From Acididesulfobacillus acetoxydans (lineage in GTDB: Bacteria; Bacillota; Desulfitobacteriia; Desulfitobacteriales; Desulfitobacteriaceae), in the NCBI RefSeq assembly GCF_900016645.1, contig NZ_CDGJ01000058.1: DNA of 64,000 nucleotides; one strand, written 5' to 3'. Within the stretch, counting starts at the first letter, position 1. Each line of letters starts with the position of its first letter. This document shows, piece after piece, positions 9,025-17,481 of this stretch. The position numbers and the translations under genes are program-made. Below the pieces are notes generated by a model that worked only from the letters and a program-made list of their open reading frames with translations, was not told where the DNA came from and did no database searches.

Positions 9025-9251
9025 GCAGATACCACAACCTCGCTGATTAAGGCTTCTCCCGCTCCGTTGGGAATTGGTCGTCCCGTGGCGGCTAATCCCT
9101 CCAGAGTGACCTGAATAGCTTCTGCGGCACGCTCTAGGGCTTCTTCCCTATCCTTGCCTTGAGTAACACAACCAGGCAAAACTGGAACCGTTACAACGTA
9201 AACCTGAGCTTCTTCATCCCAGCTTAGGACAACATTAAACTTCCGCTCCAT
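9021..9251 (-). CDS. hicB: HicB-type antitoxin, short form
   Basis: The 76-residue protein starts at ATG 9251 with GGGAGG 6 bases upstream. It has the partial RNase-H-like HicB fold: FNVVLSWDEEAQVYVVTVPVLPG, the GCVTQGKDREEAL segment and a following amphipathic helix. It lacks a C-terminal DNA-binding domain. The frame stays open 28 codons upstream into an HTH remnant (next entry), but the ribosome site shows that the antitoxin starts at 9251. It is encoded before and overlaps hicA. Confidence 0.88.
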   Translation of the reverse strand: MERKFNVVLSWDEEAQVYVVTVPVLPGCVTQGKDREEALERAAEAIQVTLEGLAATGRPIPNGAGEALISEVVVSA

Positions 9252-9335
9252 TAGAATCCTCCCTTTTGGTACATACTCCAATAGGTCCCCCGGTTGGCAG
9301 TTTAGGAAAACACAGAGACGATGTAGTAACTTCAA
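9252..9335 (-). pseudogene. Remnant of an XRE-family HTH regulator
   Basis: In frame upstream of hicB is LLHRLCVFLNCQPGDLLEYVP. This is the recognisable end of a Cro/CI-type helix-turn-helix protein (LCxxLNCQPGDLLEYxP is typical). Nothing of the preceding helices remains, so it is a 3' fragment abutting the antitoxin gene. Confidence 0.65.
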
Positions 9336-9698
9336 GTGAAGTATACTCCCCCTTACTTATCTTAGCAAACACGACGGTGATAGGTTTAAGGCGGTTCGTA
9401 GATCTTGGCGTGTCATGTTTTTGTCAATGACTAGTTTTCATAGTGGACCAAATGAAACGGCACAGGGTCTCCTCCTATCCGTTGATTTAGAAATTAATAG
9501 AGACCTAAGGGCGAGAATGTCTTTCAAGACCATTCTCGAAGCGGGGAAATTATTTTTGACGTTATTGACATACGTCCGAAACGGGACTAAAATCGTTAGC
9601 AGCATATGCCAATAACAGGAACCGGAAAGGATGAAAAGTCAGAAGACGAAATAGTTTAAGTGGGGTGTAATGAGTCGGGAGTAATGAGATAACGAAAG
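9336..9698. other. Intergenic accessory DNA without a clear gene
   Basis: A near-palindrome GAGAATGTCTT/AAGACCATTCTC lies at about 9513-9538. A 66-codon frame at 9415-9615 has no recognisable family or good ribosome site and I do not call it. The segment is more A+T-rich than the flanking housekeeping genes. Confidence 0.4.
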
Positions 9699-9857
9699 AT
9701 GTTTGGGGAAAGTCATATTGAAACGATTGCGGCTGAGCTGGGAACGGAGGTTCTGGGCAAAATGCCGATCGATCCCAGAGTGGCTGAACTCTGCGACCGA
9801 GGAGAAATTGAAAATATGGACCAGGAGTATCTTGCCGCAGCTGCCGATCATCTTATT
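9699..9857 (+). pseudogene. 3' remnant of an Mrp/NBP35-type ATPase
   Basis: The translation starts FGESHIETIAAELGTEVLGK and continues MPIDPRVAELCDRGEIEN. This is the conserved C-terminal third of Mrp-family iron-sulfur carrier ATPases (GxSHxxxxAxELG, then IPIDPxxAxxCDxGxIE). The P-loop and CxxC parts are absent. The frame then runs into unrelated sequence to 9995. Confidence 0.7.
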
Positions 9858-9991
9858 TTAGCATTCATCAAGGCGTCCCGAGGCGAGTGCGCCGCCACAA
9901 CTTGCTCAAAGCAAGCCTTTCTGATAAGATCGGCTTGGGTCATTGTGAACACCCTCACTGATTTTGGCCCAATGCCGAGAGAGGCGAGGGC

Positions 9992-10507
9992 ATGATGGTT
10001 CGATTGGGAATTGAGGAATTACTCAGCAAGAGGGCGGATTTGCTTTACGGAAAAAGGGTCGGTCTTGTTGCGAACTACGCAGTGACGCATGCCGGCTTCC
10101 AGCCGGCAAAACGTATCTTGGAGGAGTCCGCGGGATGGCGGCTGAGCAAGCTTTTCGGCCCCGAGCATGGCGTAAAGAACTGTGCCCAGGAAGGGGAGAG
10201 GGTGGATACGAGTGTGGACGAGGCGACGGGTCTGCCCGCAATCAGCTTGTATGGTCCGAACAAGAAGCCGACTCCCGAGATGTTGGAGGACCTAGACGTA
10301 CTGGTCGTCGACCTTCATGATATCGGTTGCTTTGAGTTCCTGAACAATGACGGACCGGGTCGTCCGTTTATTGATTTGCTTGCCGGCGGGTCCCAACTGC
10401 GGGAGTTTATCCAACAGGGCCGCGCGCTGGCTTACCTGATGGAGTCTGCCGAACAGTTGGGGGCTTTCAATCGAGAAGTCAGACAGTTCGAGATTTATAA
10501 AAACTAG
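9992..10507 (+). pseudogene. namZ: NamZ exo-N-acetylmuramidase with a large in-frame internal deletion
   Basis: NamZ (DUF1343, Bacillus YbbC) removes terminal MurNAc from peptidoglycan fragments. The 171-residue frame has the family N-terminus (RVGLVANYAVTH), the conserved FGPEHGV and the VVDLHDIG segment. It then jumps directly to the family C-terminus (FIDLLAGGSQLREFIQQG ... REVRQFEIYKN). Full-length members are near 400 residues, so about 230 central residues are missing without loss of frame. It is probably inactive. The context (serine hydrolase, kinase, MurQ, MurR) matches the Bacillus ybb muropeptide cluster. Confidence 0.75.
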
Positions 10508-10522
10508 GAAGGAGGGTGGGTC

Positions 10523-11596
10523 ATGGACTTTAACCTAGCGAAGTTAAAACAGCTGGACGATTTTCTCGAAGGCGAAGTCGAGGCTTCACGTTTACCCGGG
10601 GCCGCTTATGCGGTTGGCATCGGTGCGGAGGTGGTTCACGAAAACGTTGTTGGCTACGCCGAGAATCGCAAGGGGCAATGCCGGCCCATGCGTCGGGATA
10701 CGATCTTCGATCTTGCCTCTCTCACGAAAGTCACGGCGACCTTGCCGAGCATATTGCAGCTGATAGACAGCGGTCTCATCCGCTTAAACGATCCCATTGG
10801 GCTTTTCCTTCCCCAGTTTGGGCAAGGCGAGAAAGCAGAAATCACCGTCCGGCACTTACTGACACATACTTCTGGGTTGGTTTCGGGTCGAAAGTACTAC
10901 GAATCGGCATCGTCACGGGCTGAAGTGTTGGCTCTCATCCTGGCTGAGTCGCCGCAGGTCCCACCTGAGACAAGAGTGGTCTACAGCGACATTGGCTTTA
11001 TCCTGCTGGCACAAGTGGTGGAGGCCGTGACCGGTCAGCGCATTGACAGGTACGCCCAAGACCGCATTTTTCGTCCTCTGGGTATGGCGCAAACCACTTA
11101 CTGCCCGCCGCCGGAGCGATACGGACAGATAGCCGCGACGGAGGAGTTTCCCGATATCGGTGTAAAAGTCGGCATAGTGCATGACGAAAATGCGTACACC
11201 ATGGGTGGCGTTTCCGGTCACGCAGGTTTGTTCGCGCCTTTATCAGACATGGTGGCATATCTTCAAATGTGGTTGAGCAAAGAAAACCCGGTACTGTCCG
11301 AAGCGGTTCGCAAAGCGGCGCTTAAGTGTTACACCTCTCACCTGGACGGTCGCCGTGCTCTGGGATGGGTGTGCCGGGGTGACGCTCACGACCATACAGG
11401 GGATTTGTGGCCGGATACGACGGTCGGTCATACCGGATTCACCGGTACTAGTCTGGCTTTCGATCCCGTCTCGAAGCTTTGGTCCGTTCTCTTGACGAAC
11501 GACGTCCACTATGGCCGCGAAAACAAAACCATTGTCCGCTTGCGGGGGCGTGTTCATAACCTCGTTGCCGCAGCCTTGATCAATTTGCAGCCTTAG
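10523..11596 (+). CDS. Beta-lactamase-fold serine hydrolase (YbbE/AmlC-like)
   Basis: This 357-residue class C beta-lactamase-fold protein has the nucleophile motif SLTK (Ser66-Lys69), a tyrosine in VYSDIGF (about 153) and HTG in GHTGFTGTSLAF (about 305) in place of KTG. Bacillus YbbE/AmlC has the same fold and the same neighbours (NamZ, MurQ, MurR). A role as esterase or amidase in muropeptide recycling is inferred. There is no obvious signal peptide, so it is probably cytoplasmic. It starts 15 bases after the namZ remnant with GGAAGGAGGG upstream, so it belongs to the same transcript. Confidence 0.85.
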   Translation: MDFNLAKLKQLDDFLEGEVEASRLPGAAYAVGIGAEVVHENVVGYAENRKGQCRPMRRDTIFDLASLTKVTATLPSILQLIDSGLIRLNDPIGLFLPQFGQGEKAEITVRHLLTHTSGLVSGRKYYESASSRAEVLALILAESPQVPPETRVVYSDIGFILLAQVVEAVTGQRIDRYAQDRIFRPLGMAQTTYCPPPERYGQIAATEEFPDIGVKVGIVHDENAYTMGGVSGHAGLFAPLSDMVAYLQMWLSKENPVLSEAVRKAALKCYTSHLDGRRALGWVCRGDAHDHTGDLWPDTTVGHTGFTGTSLAFDPVSKLWSVLLTNDVHYGRENKTIVRLRGRVHNLVAAALINLQP

Positions 11597-12063
11597 CTGA
11601 AACACTCCCCCAACTGTTTCGCGGCGCGGGCCGGAACTCTAACGGCCCGGCGGAGCGGACTGTTCGCCGCAGGACGAACCGGTTTCATCCATCGAGTTCA
11701 CTCTGTTTAGGTAAGATACAGATAAGATAATGGCATGGGGGTCGAGAGAGAGGCTGAGAAGCAGAGGGTCCGCCCTGAAAGAAATTTTCGGCGAAGTAGC
11801 CTAAACCTTGGAACAACATGTTGACGGGGCCCGATGGGTCGCGGTAGTATAATCTGTAGGTTAGTCCAGCCGTTAAAAATCATGGGTAGCCATTTGACAA
11901 GATTACGGAATATAAACCAATGACACAAAAGTTCCGATGTTAGTCCGTTAATCCGGCTGAGTAAGTCGGCGCACGCGGGGTTGGTGTGGAAGCGCCATGG
12001 AAACTCTTCAGTTGTGCGCCCGTATCGTTCAGTTGTGCACCCTTTTGCATAGAGGTGATAAGT
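11597..12063. other. Intergenic region before the MurK-type gene
   Basis: There is no credible ORF. CGAGTTCACT at 11693-11702 matches part of the dispersed element at 8588 and 17424. Two direct repeats upstream of the kinase are listed separately. Confidence 0.4.
12007..12042 (+). promoter_or_regulatory. Direct repeats, possible operator upstream of kinase
   Basis: TTCAGTTGTGCGCCC (12007-12021) and TTCAGTTGTGCACCC (12028-12042) differ at one base and are spaced 21 bases start to start, about two helical turns, just upstream of the ribosome site. This spacing suits a dimeric regulator such as the local MurR, but no binding evidence is available. Confidence 0.4.
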
Positions 12064-13004
12064 ATGGTTCTGTACATCGGTGTCGATGGCGGAGGAAGCA
12101 AAACAGAAGTGATGATTGTTGACGGCGAATCACAGCGTACCGCCTTGTCTGTGGGTGCCGCAACTAACCCGAATACGGTAGGAACCGAGAACGCGGTTGC
12201 AGTGGTAACCTCGCTTATAAGCCAGGGGATCGAGAAGTTGAGCGGCGCTCAGGAACAAATTCGGGGACTGTCGATATGCATGGCAGGTGTCGACCGCCCC
12301 GCGCAAGTTCAGACATTGCATACGCTTTTTCAGGAAGAATATCCTCAAGCTGTCGTAGAAGTGACAAACGATGCCTTCGCGGCACTCAGTGCCGGGACAC
12401 AAGGTAAATCGGGTATTGTGCTGATTGCCGGTACCGGAAGTATTGCCGTTGGGGAGAGCCGGGGGGAAATACGGCTCGCGCCGGCGGATATGGAAGTCTA
12501 TTGGGTGACGAGGGGAGCGGCTTCGACATGGGACGGCAGGGCTTAATGGCCGCTGTCCAGTACGTCGAAGGCCGGGGGGAAAAGACAGAGTTATGGCATC
12601 TTGCCTGCGAAACTTTTGATCTCCGTCAGCCCTCAGATCTCATTGCCAAAATCTACGACTCTGTCCATCCGATTGGAGCCGTTGCTTCTTTTGCCAGATA
12701 TGTCCTGGGGGCGGCCCCTTATGACGAGGTCGCGCTGAGCATCGTAAAGAGCAGCGCCAGGAGTCTTGCTCGCATGGTGGAGTCCGTACGGAACCGGCTG
12801 CATGATGATGTTTCGAATCGCGTGGTGCTCTCCGGAAGCTTGTTGACCCTCTCGGCGGTGCTTCGTGATTATCTGGCGGTTTCACTTCAGACAGTGTTTC
12901 CCCGGGCGGAATTAAACAGGCTTGCCGAACGCCCTTCCGCAGGTGCGGTACTACGGGCGCGCCGCCTTGTGAACCGAACGGCTTTCAAGAATCGGAGTCA
13001 CTGA
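12064..13004 (+). pseudogene. murK: N-acetylmuramate/N-acetylglucosamine kinase (MurK/BadF family), frameshifted
   Basis: This ATP-dependent sugar kinase of the BadF/BcrA/MurK family would phosphorylate MurNAc for MurQ. The N-terminal part (12064-12546 frame) has the phosphate-1 motif GVDGGGSKTEV and GIVLIAGTGSIAVGES. The C-terminal part, in another frame, has LLGDEGSGFDMGRQGL and VVLSGSLLTL. The family consensus (TARAGGxGxLLGDEGSG) is restored if one G is added to the six-G run at 12461-12466, giving TARAGGYGSLLGDEGSG. It is therefore a single-base lesion in a homopolymer, either real or a sequencing error. The start is ATG 12064 with GAGGTGATA upstream. Confidence 0.85.
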
Positions 13005-13035
13005 CCAGACCTATTACGAGAAAGGATATGATGCG

Positions 13036-14682
13036 ATGTTCAAGGTAAAAAACCGCTGGGGAATGCGAATAACCATGCGGGACGGAATCCGAGTGGCTGC
13101 GGATCTGTATCTGCCCGATACGGAACAGGCGGTGCCGGTCATTGTTATGCGAACCCCGTACGGCCGGAGTACTGATCCGAACGTTGAGCAGGGGCTTTGG
13201 TTTGCCGCCCGCGGTTATGGCCTACTCGTAGTCGACGTGCGCGGCCGCGGAGACAGTGAAGGGACCTTTGTGCCATATCGGGGCGAGGGCCTTGACGGTT
13301 ACGATACGATTGAGTGGGCGGCAGCGCAGTCCTGGTGTGACGGAAATGTCGGGACACTTGGCGCAAGCTATCTCGGGAAAATCCAGTGGTTGACCGCCTT
13401 GACCCACCCATCTCACTTAAGAGCAATGGTCCCCATCGTATCGCCGTCGGATCCGTTCGTGGAGTGGCCGACAGGCGTTCCCGGTCCCATGCACCTTTGC
13501 TGGCAGTTTCTCGTAGCTGACAGGGTGCCGCAAAACATTAACCGGGTGCCTTGGGAACAGGTCTATGCGCACTTGCCTCTTGTCACTATGGATGAGGCAT
13601 CAGGCAGGGAGATGCCTTTGTGGCGGGAACTGTTCCATCACTGTCAACTGGACGACTGGTGGCGCGCAACCTGCTATCAGGACCGGTTTCGTGAAATCGA
13701 CCTGCCTGTCCTGCATATCTCGGGCTGGTATGATGACGAGCAAATCGGTACTCCTTTAAACTTCTCCGGTATGACCCATCAGGCACCGAGTGAAAGTGCC
13801 AGAAAGTCGCAGCGGTTGATCATGGGACCGTGGGGGCATAATGTCAATACCTCGACTCGAATGGGAGACCTTGATTTCGGGCAAGCAGCCTTGATGGATC
13901 TGCGGAGCCGGGAGCTGCGCTTTTTTGACCGTTGGCTGAAAGGTCAAAGAAATGGGGTTGACGAGGAACACCCTATATCCATCTTTATCATGGGGAAAAA
14001 TCGGTGGCGTGAAGAGGCCGAATGGCCCCTGGCTCGTACCGTTTACACCTCTGTGTATCTGCACAGCCGCGGAAACGCCAACAGCCGCTTCGGGGACGGG
14101 ACTCTTTCCTTGGCGGAACCTGAGGCGGAGAAAGGAGACAGTTATGTTTACAATCCCTGGCGTCCGGTCCCGTTCCTCACGGAACCTACATCCTTACAAA
14201 TCGGAGGTCCGGACGACTATAGCGCAATCCATAGGCGAGACGATGTTCTCGTCTACACCGGTGAGCCGCTGACGCAGGAACTGGAGGTCACAGGCCCTGT
14301 CAAAGCTTGTCTCTATGCATCTACATCCGCTCCGGACACCGATTTTATGGTGCAGCTGCATGACGTGTGGCCGGATGGTTATACCCAGCGCTTGTGTGAC
14401 GGAATGATCAGAGTTCGTTTTTCCAAGGGTATGGATGCTCCCGAACTTGTGGAACCGGACAGTATTCGCTGCTATGAAATCAACTGCTGGAACACGGCGC
14501 ATGTGTTTCTACCGGGGCATCGTATCTGCGTCCACGTGGCTTCCAGTGCGTTTCCTAAGTATGATCGCAACCAGAATACTGGCGAGCCGTTGGGCTTAAG
14601 TGAACGGATAGAGGCCGCCTTCCAGACCATCTATCACGATGCGGAACACCCGTCAGCCATCATTCTGCCGGTGATTCCCTGA
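13036..14682 (+). CDS. CocE/NonD-family alpha/beta hydrolase (X-Pro peptidase S15-like)
   Basis: This 548-residue protein has the S15/CocE layout: an alpha/beta-hydrolase core with VVDVRGRGDSEGTF and nucleophile GASYLG (Ser111), a helical cap, the acid in SGWYDDEQ (about 236) and the histidine in MGPWGHN (about 275). A jelly-roll C-terminal domain follows (from about 335). Members hydrolyse esters or X-Pro peptides. The position between MurNAc kinase and MurQ suggests processing of a muropeptide-derived peptide or ester, by inference only. No signal peptide is visible. The start is ATG 13036 after a GAAAGGA ribosome site. Confidence 0.85.
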   Translation: MFKVKNRWGMRITMRDGIRVAADLYLPDTEQAVPVIVMRTPYGRSTDPNVEQGLWFAARGYGLLVVDVRGRGDSEGTFVPYRGEGLDGYDTIEWAAAQSWCDGNVGTLGASYLGKIQWLTALTHPSHLRAMVPIVSPSDPFVEWPTGVPGPMHLCWQFLVADRVPQNINRVPWEQVYAHLPLVTMDEASGREMPLWRELFHHCQLDDWWRATCYQDRFREIDLPVLHISGWYDDEQIGTPLNFSGMTHQAPSESARKSQRLIMGPWGHNVNTSTRMGDLDFGQAALMDLRSRELRFFDRWLKGQRNGVDEEHPISIFIMGKNRWREEAEWPLARTVYTSVYLHSRGNANSRFGDGTLSLAEPEAEKGDSYVYNPWRPVPFLTEPTSLQIGGPDDYSAIHRRDDVLVYTGEPLTQELEVTGPVKACLYASTSAPDTDFMVQLHDVWPDGYTQRLCDGMIRVRFSKGMDAPELVEPDSIRCYEINCWNTAHVFLPGHRICVHVASSAFPKYDRNQNTGEPLGLSERIEAAFQTIYHDAEHPSAIILPVIP

Positions 14683-14699
14683 TGTTTTATTTCGTAGTA

Positions 14700-14728
14700 T
14701 TGCAAAAATACATGAAAAATAATATCAT
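14700..14728 (+). promoter_or_regulatory. Candidate promoter and operator upstream of murQ
   Basis: TTGCAA (14700-14705) and TATCAT (14723-14728) are separated by 17 bases in a markedly A+T-rich patch. ATGA...TCAT symmetry (14712-14728) lies across the spacer and -10 and could be an RpiR-family operator. A CTGAGC/GCTCAG hairpin follows at 14768-14787. Confidence 0.5.
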
Positions 14729-14900
14729 GTTATTAGATATGAATTTTCGTTCTATGAGGAAAAATGCTGAGCGCAAAAATGCTCAGTAAAAAAACGCTCT
14801 TCGAATAATTGGCAGGGGGTGGCAATCCTTGCGGAAAAAAACAGTGGAGTGCTCGGTGCGAGCAGCAACCAGCGAGAATTGAATTAGGAAGTGGGTTGAC

Positions 14901-15845
14901 ATGGAATCTATTTGGGAATTACAAACTGAGCAATCGGATCCGAGGTACGCTGACCTGGACATCAGTACGACCAGGGATCTGCTCCACATAATGAACGAGG
15001 CAGACCTTACGGTTCCCTTGGCTGTCTCGCAGGCCCTGCCTGCGGTAGAATGTGCCGTAGATCTCATTGTCACTCATCTTAAGTGCGGGGGAAGATTAAT
15101 CTATATCGGTGCCGGAACCAGTGGCCGAATCGGGGTCTTGGATGCGGCAGAGTGTCCGCCGACCTTTCGCACTTCTCCCGATCAGGTCATTGGCCTTATA
15201 GCGGGCGGACGCCGGGCCATGTTTGACGCTGTGGAACAGGCTGAAGATGAGGCGATTACGGCGCGGGCTGACCTTGAGCAGGTTCACCTCTGCGCGGACG
15301 ACGTGGTGGTGGGCCTGACGGCGAGCGGACGGACACCCTATGTCGTTGGGGGGCTCAAGTACGCCAAGATGGTCGGAAGCGGTACGGTGGCGGTGAGCTG
15401 TAACCCTCACGCGGCCGCCAGTCAGTATGCCGACGTGCCGATTGAGGTTTCAACGGGGCCCGAGGTGCTGAGCGGCTCCACGCGTCTCAAGGCGGGAACA
15501 GCGGAGAAGCTGATAGTCAACATGCTGAGTACGGCAAGTATGTTCCGGCTTGGCAAGGTCTATCACAACCTGATGGTGGATTTGAAAGTCACCAACAGGA
15601 AGCTGCTGAAGAGAGCCAGGCACATGGTCATGACGACGGCGGATGTCGATCTCCCGACGGCGGAACGCGTCCTGAAACAAGCGAATGATCACGTAAAGAC
15701 CGCCATTCTCATGGCCAAAACAGGTGTTGACAAATCCACGGCCGAAGCCAAACTCGCGGACGCAGACGGTATACTCCGAATTGCCTTGGGCGAAGCGAAC
15801 AACACTGTAGAGGGCGCCGCCGCAAATCGCGAGCGCAAAATCTAG
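14901..15845 (+). CDS. murQ: N-acetylmuramic acid 6-phosphate etherase
   Basis: MurQ removes lactate from MurNAc-6-P, giving GlcNAc-6-P, which NagA and NagB encoded at 33273 and 34641 can process. The 314-residue SIS-domain protein shows YIGAGTSGRIGVLDAAECPP (about 72-91), GLTASGRTPYVVGGL and STRLKAGTAEKLIVNMLST, all MurQ signatures. Two catalytic glutamate regions (AAECPP and QAEDEA) are intact. The start is ATG 14901, with AGGAAGTGGG upstream. Confidence 0.95.
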   Translation: MESIWELQTEQSDPRYADLDISTTRDLLHIMNEADLTVPLAVSQALPAVECAVDLIVTHLKCGGRLIYIGAGTSGRIGVLDAAECPPTFRTSPDQVIGLIAGGRRAMFDAVEQAEDEAITARADLEQVHLCADDVVVGLTASGRTPYVVGGLKYAKMVGSGTVAVSCNPHAAASQYADVPIEVSTGPEVLSGSTRLKAGTAEKLIVNMLSTASMFRLGKVYHNLMVDLKVTNRKLLKRARHMVMTTADVDLPTAERVLKQANDHVKTAILMAKTGVDKSTAEAKLADADGILRIALGEANNTVEGAAANRERKI

Positions 15846-15960
15846 TTCTTAGAGGAACGATCCCTCGATTCTTAGAGGAACGATCCCTCAATTCTTGGAG
15901 GAACGATCCCTCGATTCTCAGTGGAACGATCCCTTGATTCTTAAAGGAACGACTCCCTTG
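15846..15960 (+). repeat. Five 23-bp tandem repeats
   Basis: Five contiguous 23-base units start at 15846, 15869, 15892, 15915 and 15938, with consensus TTCTTAGAGGAACGATCCCTC plus GA. Units 1-3 are almost identical and units 4 and 5 are diverged. There are no spacers, so it is not a CRISPR. It lies between murQ and the epimerase gene. Confidence 0.95.
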
Positions 15961-16024
15961 CAATCACTTGGGCGATCGGCCGATGAAGCGGCCGCTAGAA
16001 TTGCGTTATCCGGAGGTTATAAAA

Positions 16025-17110
16025 ATGAGCCGCATAATTCAAACTGCCATCGAGGTCGTGGAACTCCCGCTCAGCACGCCTTTTCACACGTCTCTGCGCT
16101 CGGCCTATTCTGTGACGGATATCCGTGTTATCATAGGGACTGACGATGGGATTCTGGGTGTAGGTTCAGCGTCGCCGACGGCAAAAATAACGGGTGAGAC
16201 CACTCAATCTATCACAGCTGCGCTTTCGGACTTTGTCTTGCCGGCTATTCAAGCGCCCGATCTCGATCTCGAGGACGAAATCACGGTTTTCGAGGCTATT
16301 CAGAAGTCCGTTGTCCTGAACAACGGCGCCAAAGCGGCCGTCGACATTGCACTCCATGACCTTTGCGCCAAGCGTCGGGCGGTATCGTTGGCACAGTATC
16401 TCAACCGGCGCGACTTATCCGAACTGGAAACGGACGTAACCGTCAGCCTGAATACACCATCGGCGATGGAAAAGCAAGCATTAGAGTGGGTCAGGGCGGG
16501 ATTCAGCTCCCTGAAAATAAAGCTCGGGGGCCGTGACGATCGGGACATAGAGCGTGTCCAACGAATCCGCGAGGCGCTGGGGACGGAGATGGTTTTGCGC
16601 GTGGATGCCAACCAAGCTTGGAGTGTCAAGGAAAGTCTTGAAACCATTGACAAGTTGGCCGCGCTTGGAGTGGAGTTTGTCGAGCAGCCCGTCTACAGGA
16701 AAGATTTACTGGGCCTGCGTGAGGTGACCCGGCACAGCGTTCTTCCTATTGCCGCGGACGAGAGCATATTCGATGCCTACGACTTGAACCACGTCCTCTA
16801 TCTTCAGGCGGCGAACATTATTAATTTGAAACTTATGAAAACCGGCGGCCTCTATCCTGCCATCAAGATGATTGAGACCATCAAAGAAGCCGGCCTTGAC
16901 TGGATGGTAGGCAGTATGATGGAAGGACCGGCTTCCGTCACCGCGGCCGCAGCCTTGTCAGCGGCCTTTGACAGCCGCTATAAAGACCTGGACGCCGCAT
17001 ATTTTCTTGGCAGCCAACAAGCCAGAGGCGGCCCCGAATATCGCGACGGTAAACTCATGTTTCCCGGCGGCACCGGCCTGGGAGTTTCCTTTGCCGATGT
17101 CCCCAACTGA
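16025..17110 (+). CDS. Dipeptide epimerase (L-Ala-D/L-Glu type, enolase superfamily)
   Basis: The likely reaction is epimerisation of L-Ala-D-Glu released from murein peptides to L-Ala-L-Glu, allowing the glutamate to be reused. The 361-residue protein has the mandelate-racemase-type N-domain and the catalytic barrel. Visible residues are the KxK pair in SLKIKLGG (about 160), metal ligands in RVDANQAW, EFVEQP and AADES, and the lysine in INLKLMKTGG (about 262). The C-terminal DxD of dipeptide epimerases may be DLDAAYF. The start is ATG 16025 with GGAGG 8 bases upstream. It is co-directional with murQ and murR. Confidence 0.88.
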   Translation: MSRIIQTAIEVVELPLSTPFHTSLRSAYSVTDIRVIIGTDDGILGVGSASPTAKITGETTQSITAALSDFVLPAIQAPDLDLEDEITVFEAIQKSVVLNNGAKAAVDIALHDLCAKRRAVSLAQYLNRRDLSELETDVTVSLNTPSAMEKQALEWVRAGFSSLKIKLGGRDDRDIERVQRIREALGTEMVLRVDANQAWSVKESLETIDKLAALGVEFVEQPVYRKDLLGLREVTRHSVLPIAADESIFDAYDLNHVLYLQAANIINLKLMKTGGLYPAIKMIETIKEAGLDWMVGSMMEGPASVTAAAALSAAFDSRYKDLDAAYFLGSQQARGGPEYRDGKLMFPGGTGLGVSFADVPN

Positions 17111-17260
17111 GAAAGGGCTTATGAGCGGAGCTTGTGCCGCTTGTGCCCTTGGCTCTGTGCAGGCTGATCGATACATGCGGCTCATAAGTCGAGGCGCTTG
17201 CCGGAGCGGACTTGTGCCGGGCTGTTCGGCACAAAAGCATAATTTCACGCCCGGTGCCTA

Positions 17261-17362
17261 CGGCGATAGTCATCCTCAGCCGTGGGGTCAGCCTGTGATA
17301 GCGTGCGGCTTCGGCGATAGTCATCCTCAGCCGTGGGGTCAGCCTGTGATAGCGTGCGGCTT
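17261..17362 (+). repeat. 51-bp direct duplication
   Basis: Units 17261-17311 and 17312-17362 are identical as far as I can read. Each starts CGGCGATAGTCATCCTCAGC and ends GATAGCGTGCGGCTT. A third copy starts at 17363 but diverges after CGGCGATAGTC. Confidence 0.92.
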
Positions 17363-17374
17363 CGGCGATAGTCT

Positions 17375-17422
17375 CCACTGGAGACTATCGTCACTGGAGA
17401 CTATCGTCACTGGAGACTATCG
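17375..17422 (+). repeat. 16-bp triplication
   Basis: Three consecutive units of YCACTGGAGACTATCG lie at 17375, 17391 and 17407. The first pairs with the preceding GATAGTCTCC to form a near-perfect palindrome (17367-17389). Confidence 0.9.
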
Positions 17423-17481
17423 TGATGTTTAACTTTCGTTGAACGAGTTCACTAGATTCTACAGATTCCAGCAGAAAGCAG

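Noticed and set aside
15846..15960. CRISPR-like array
   Set aside because: Five 23-base units are directly adjacent with no spacers, and no cas gene is present.
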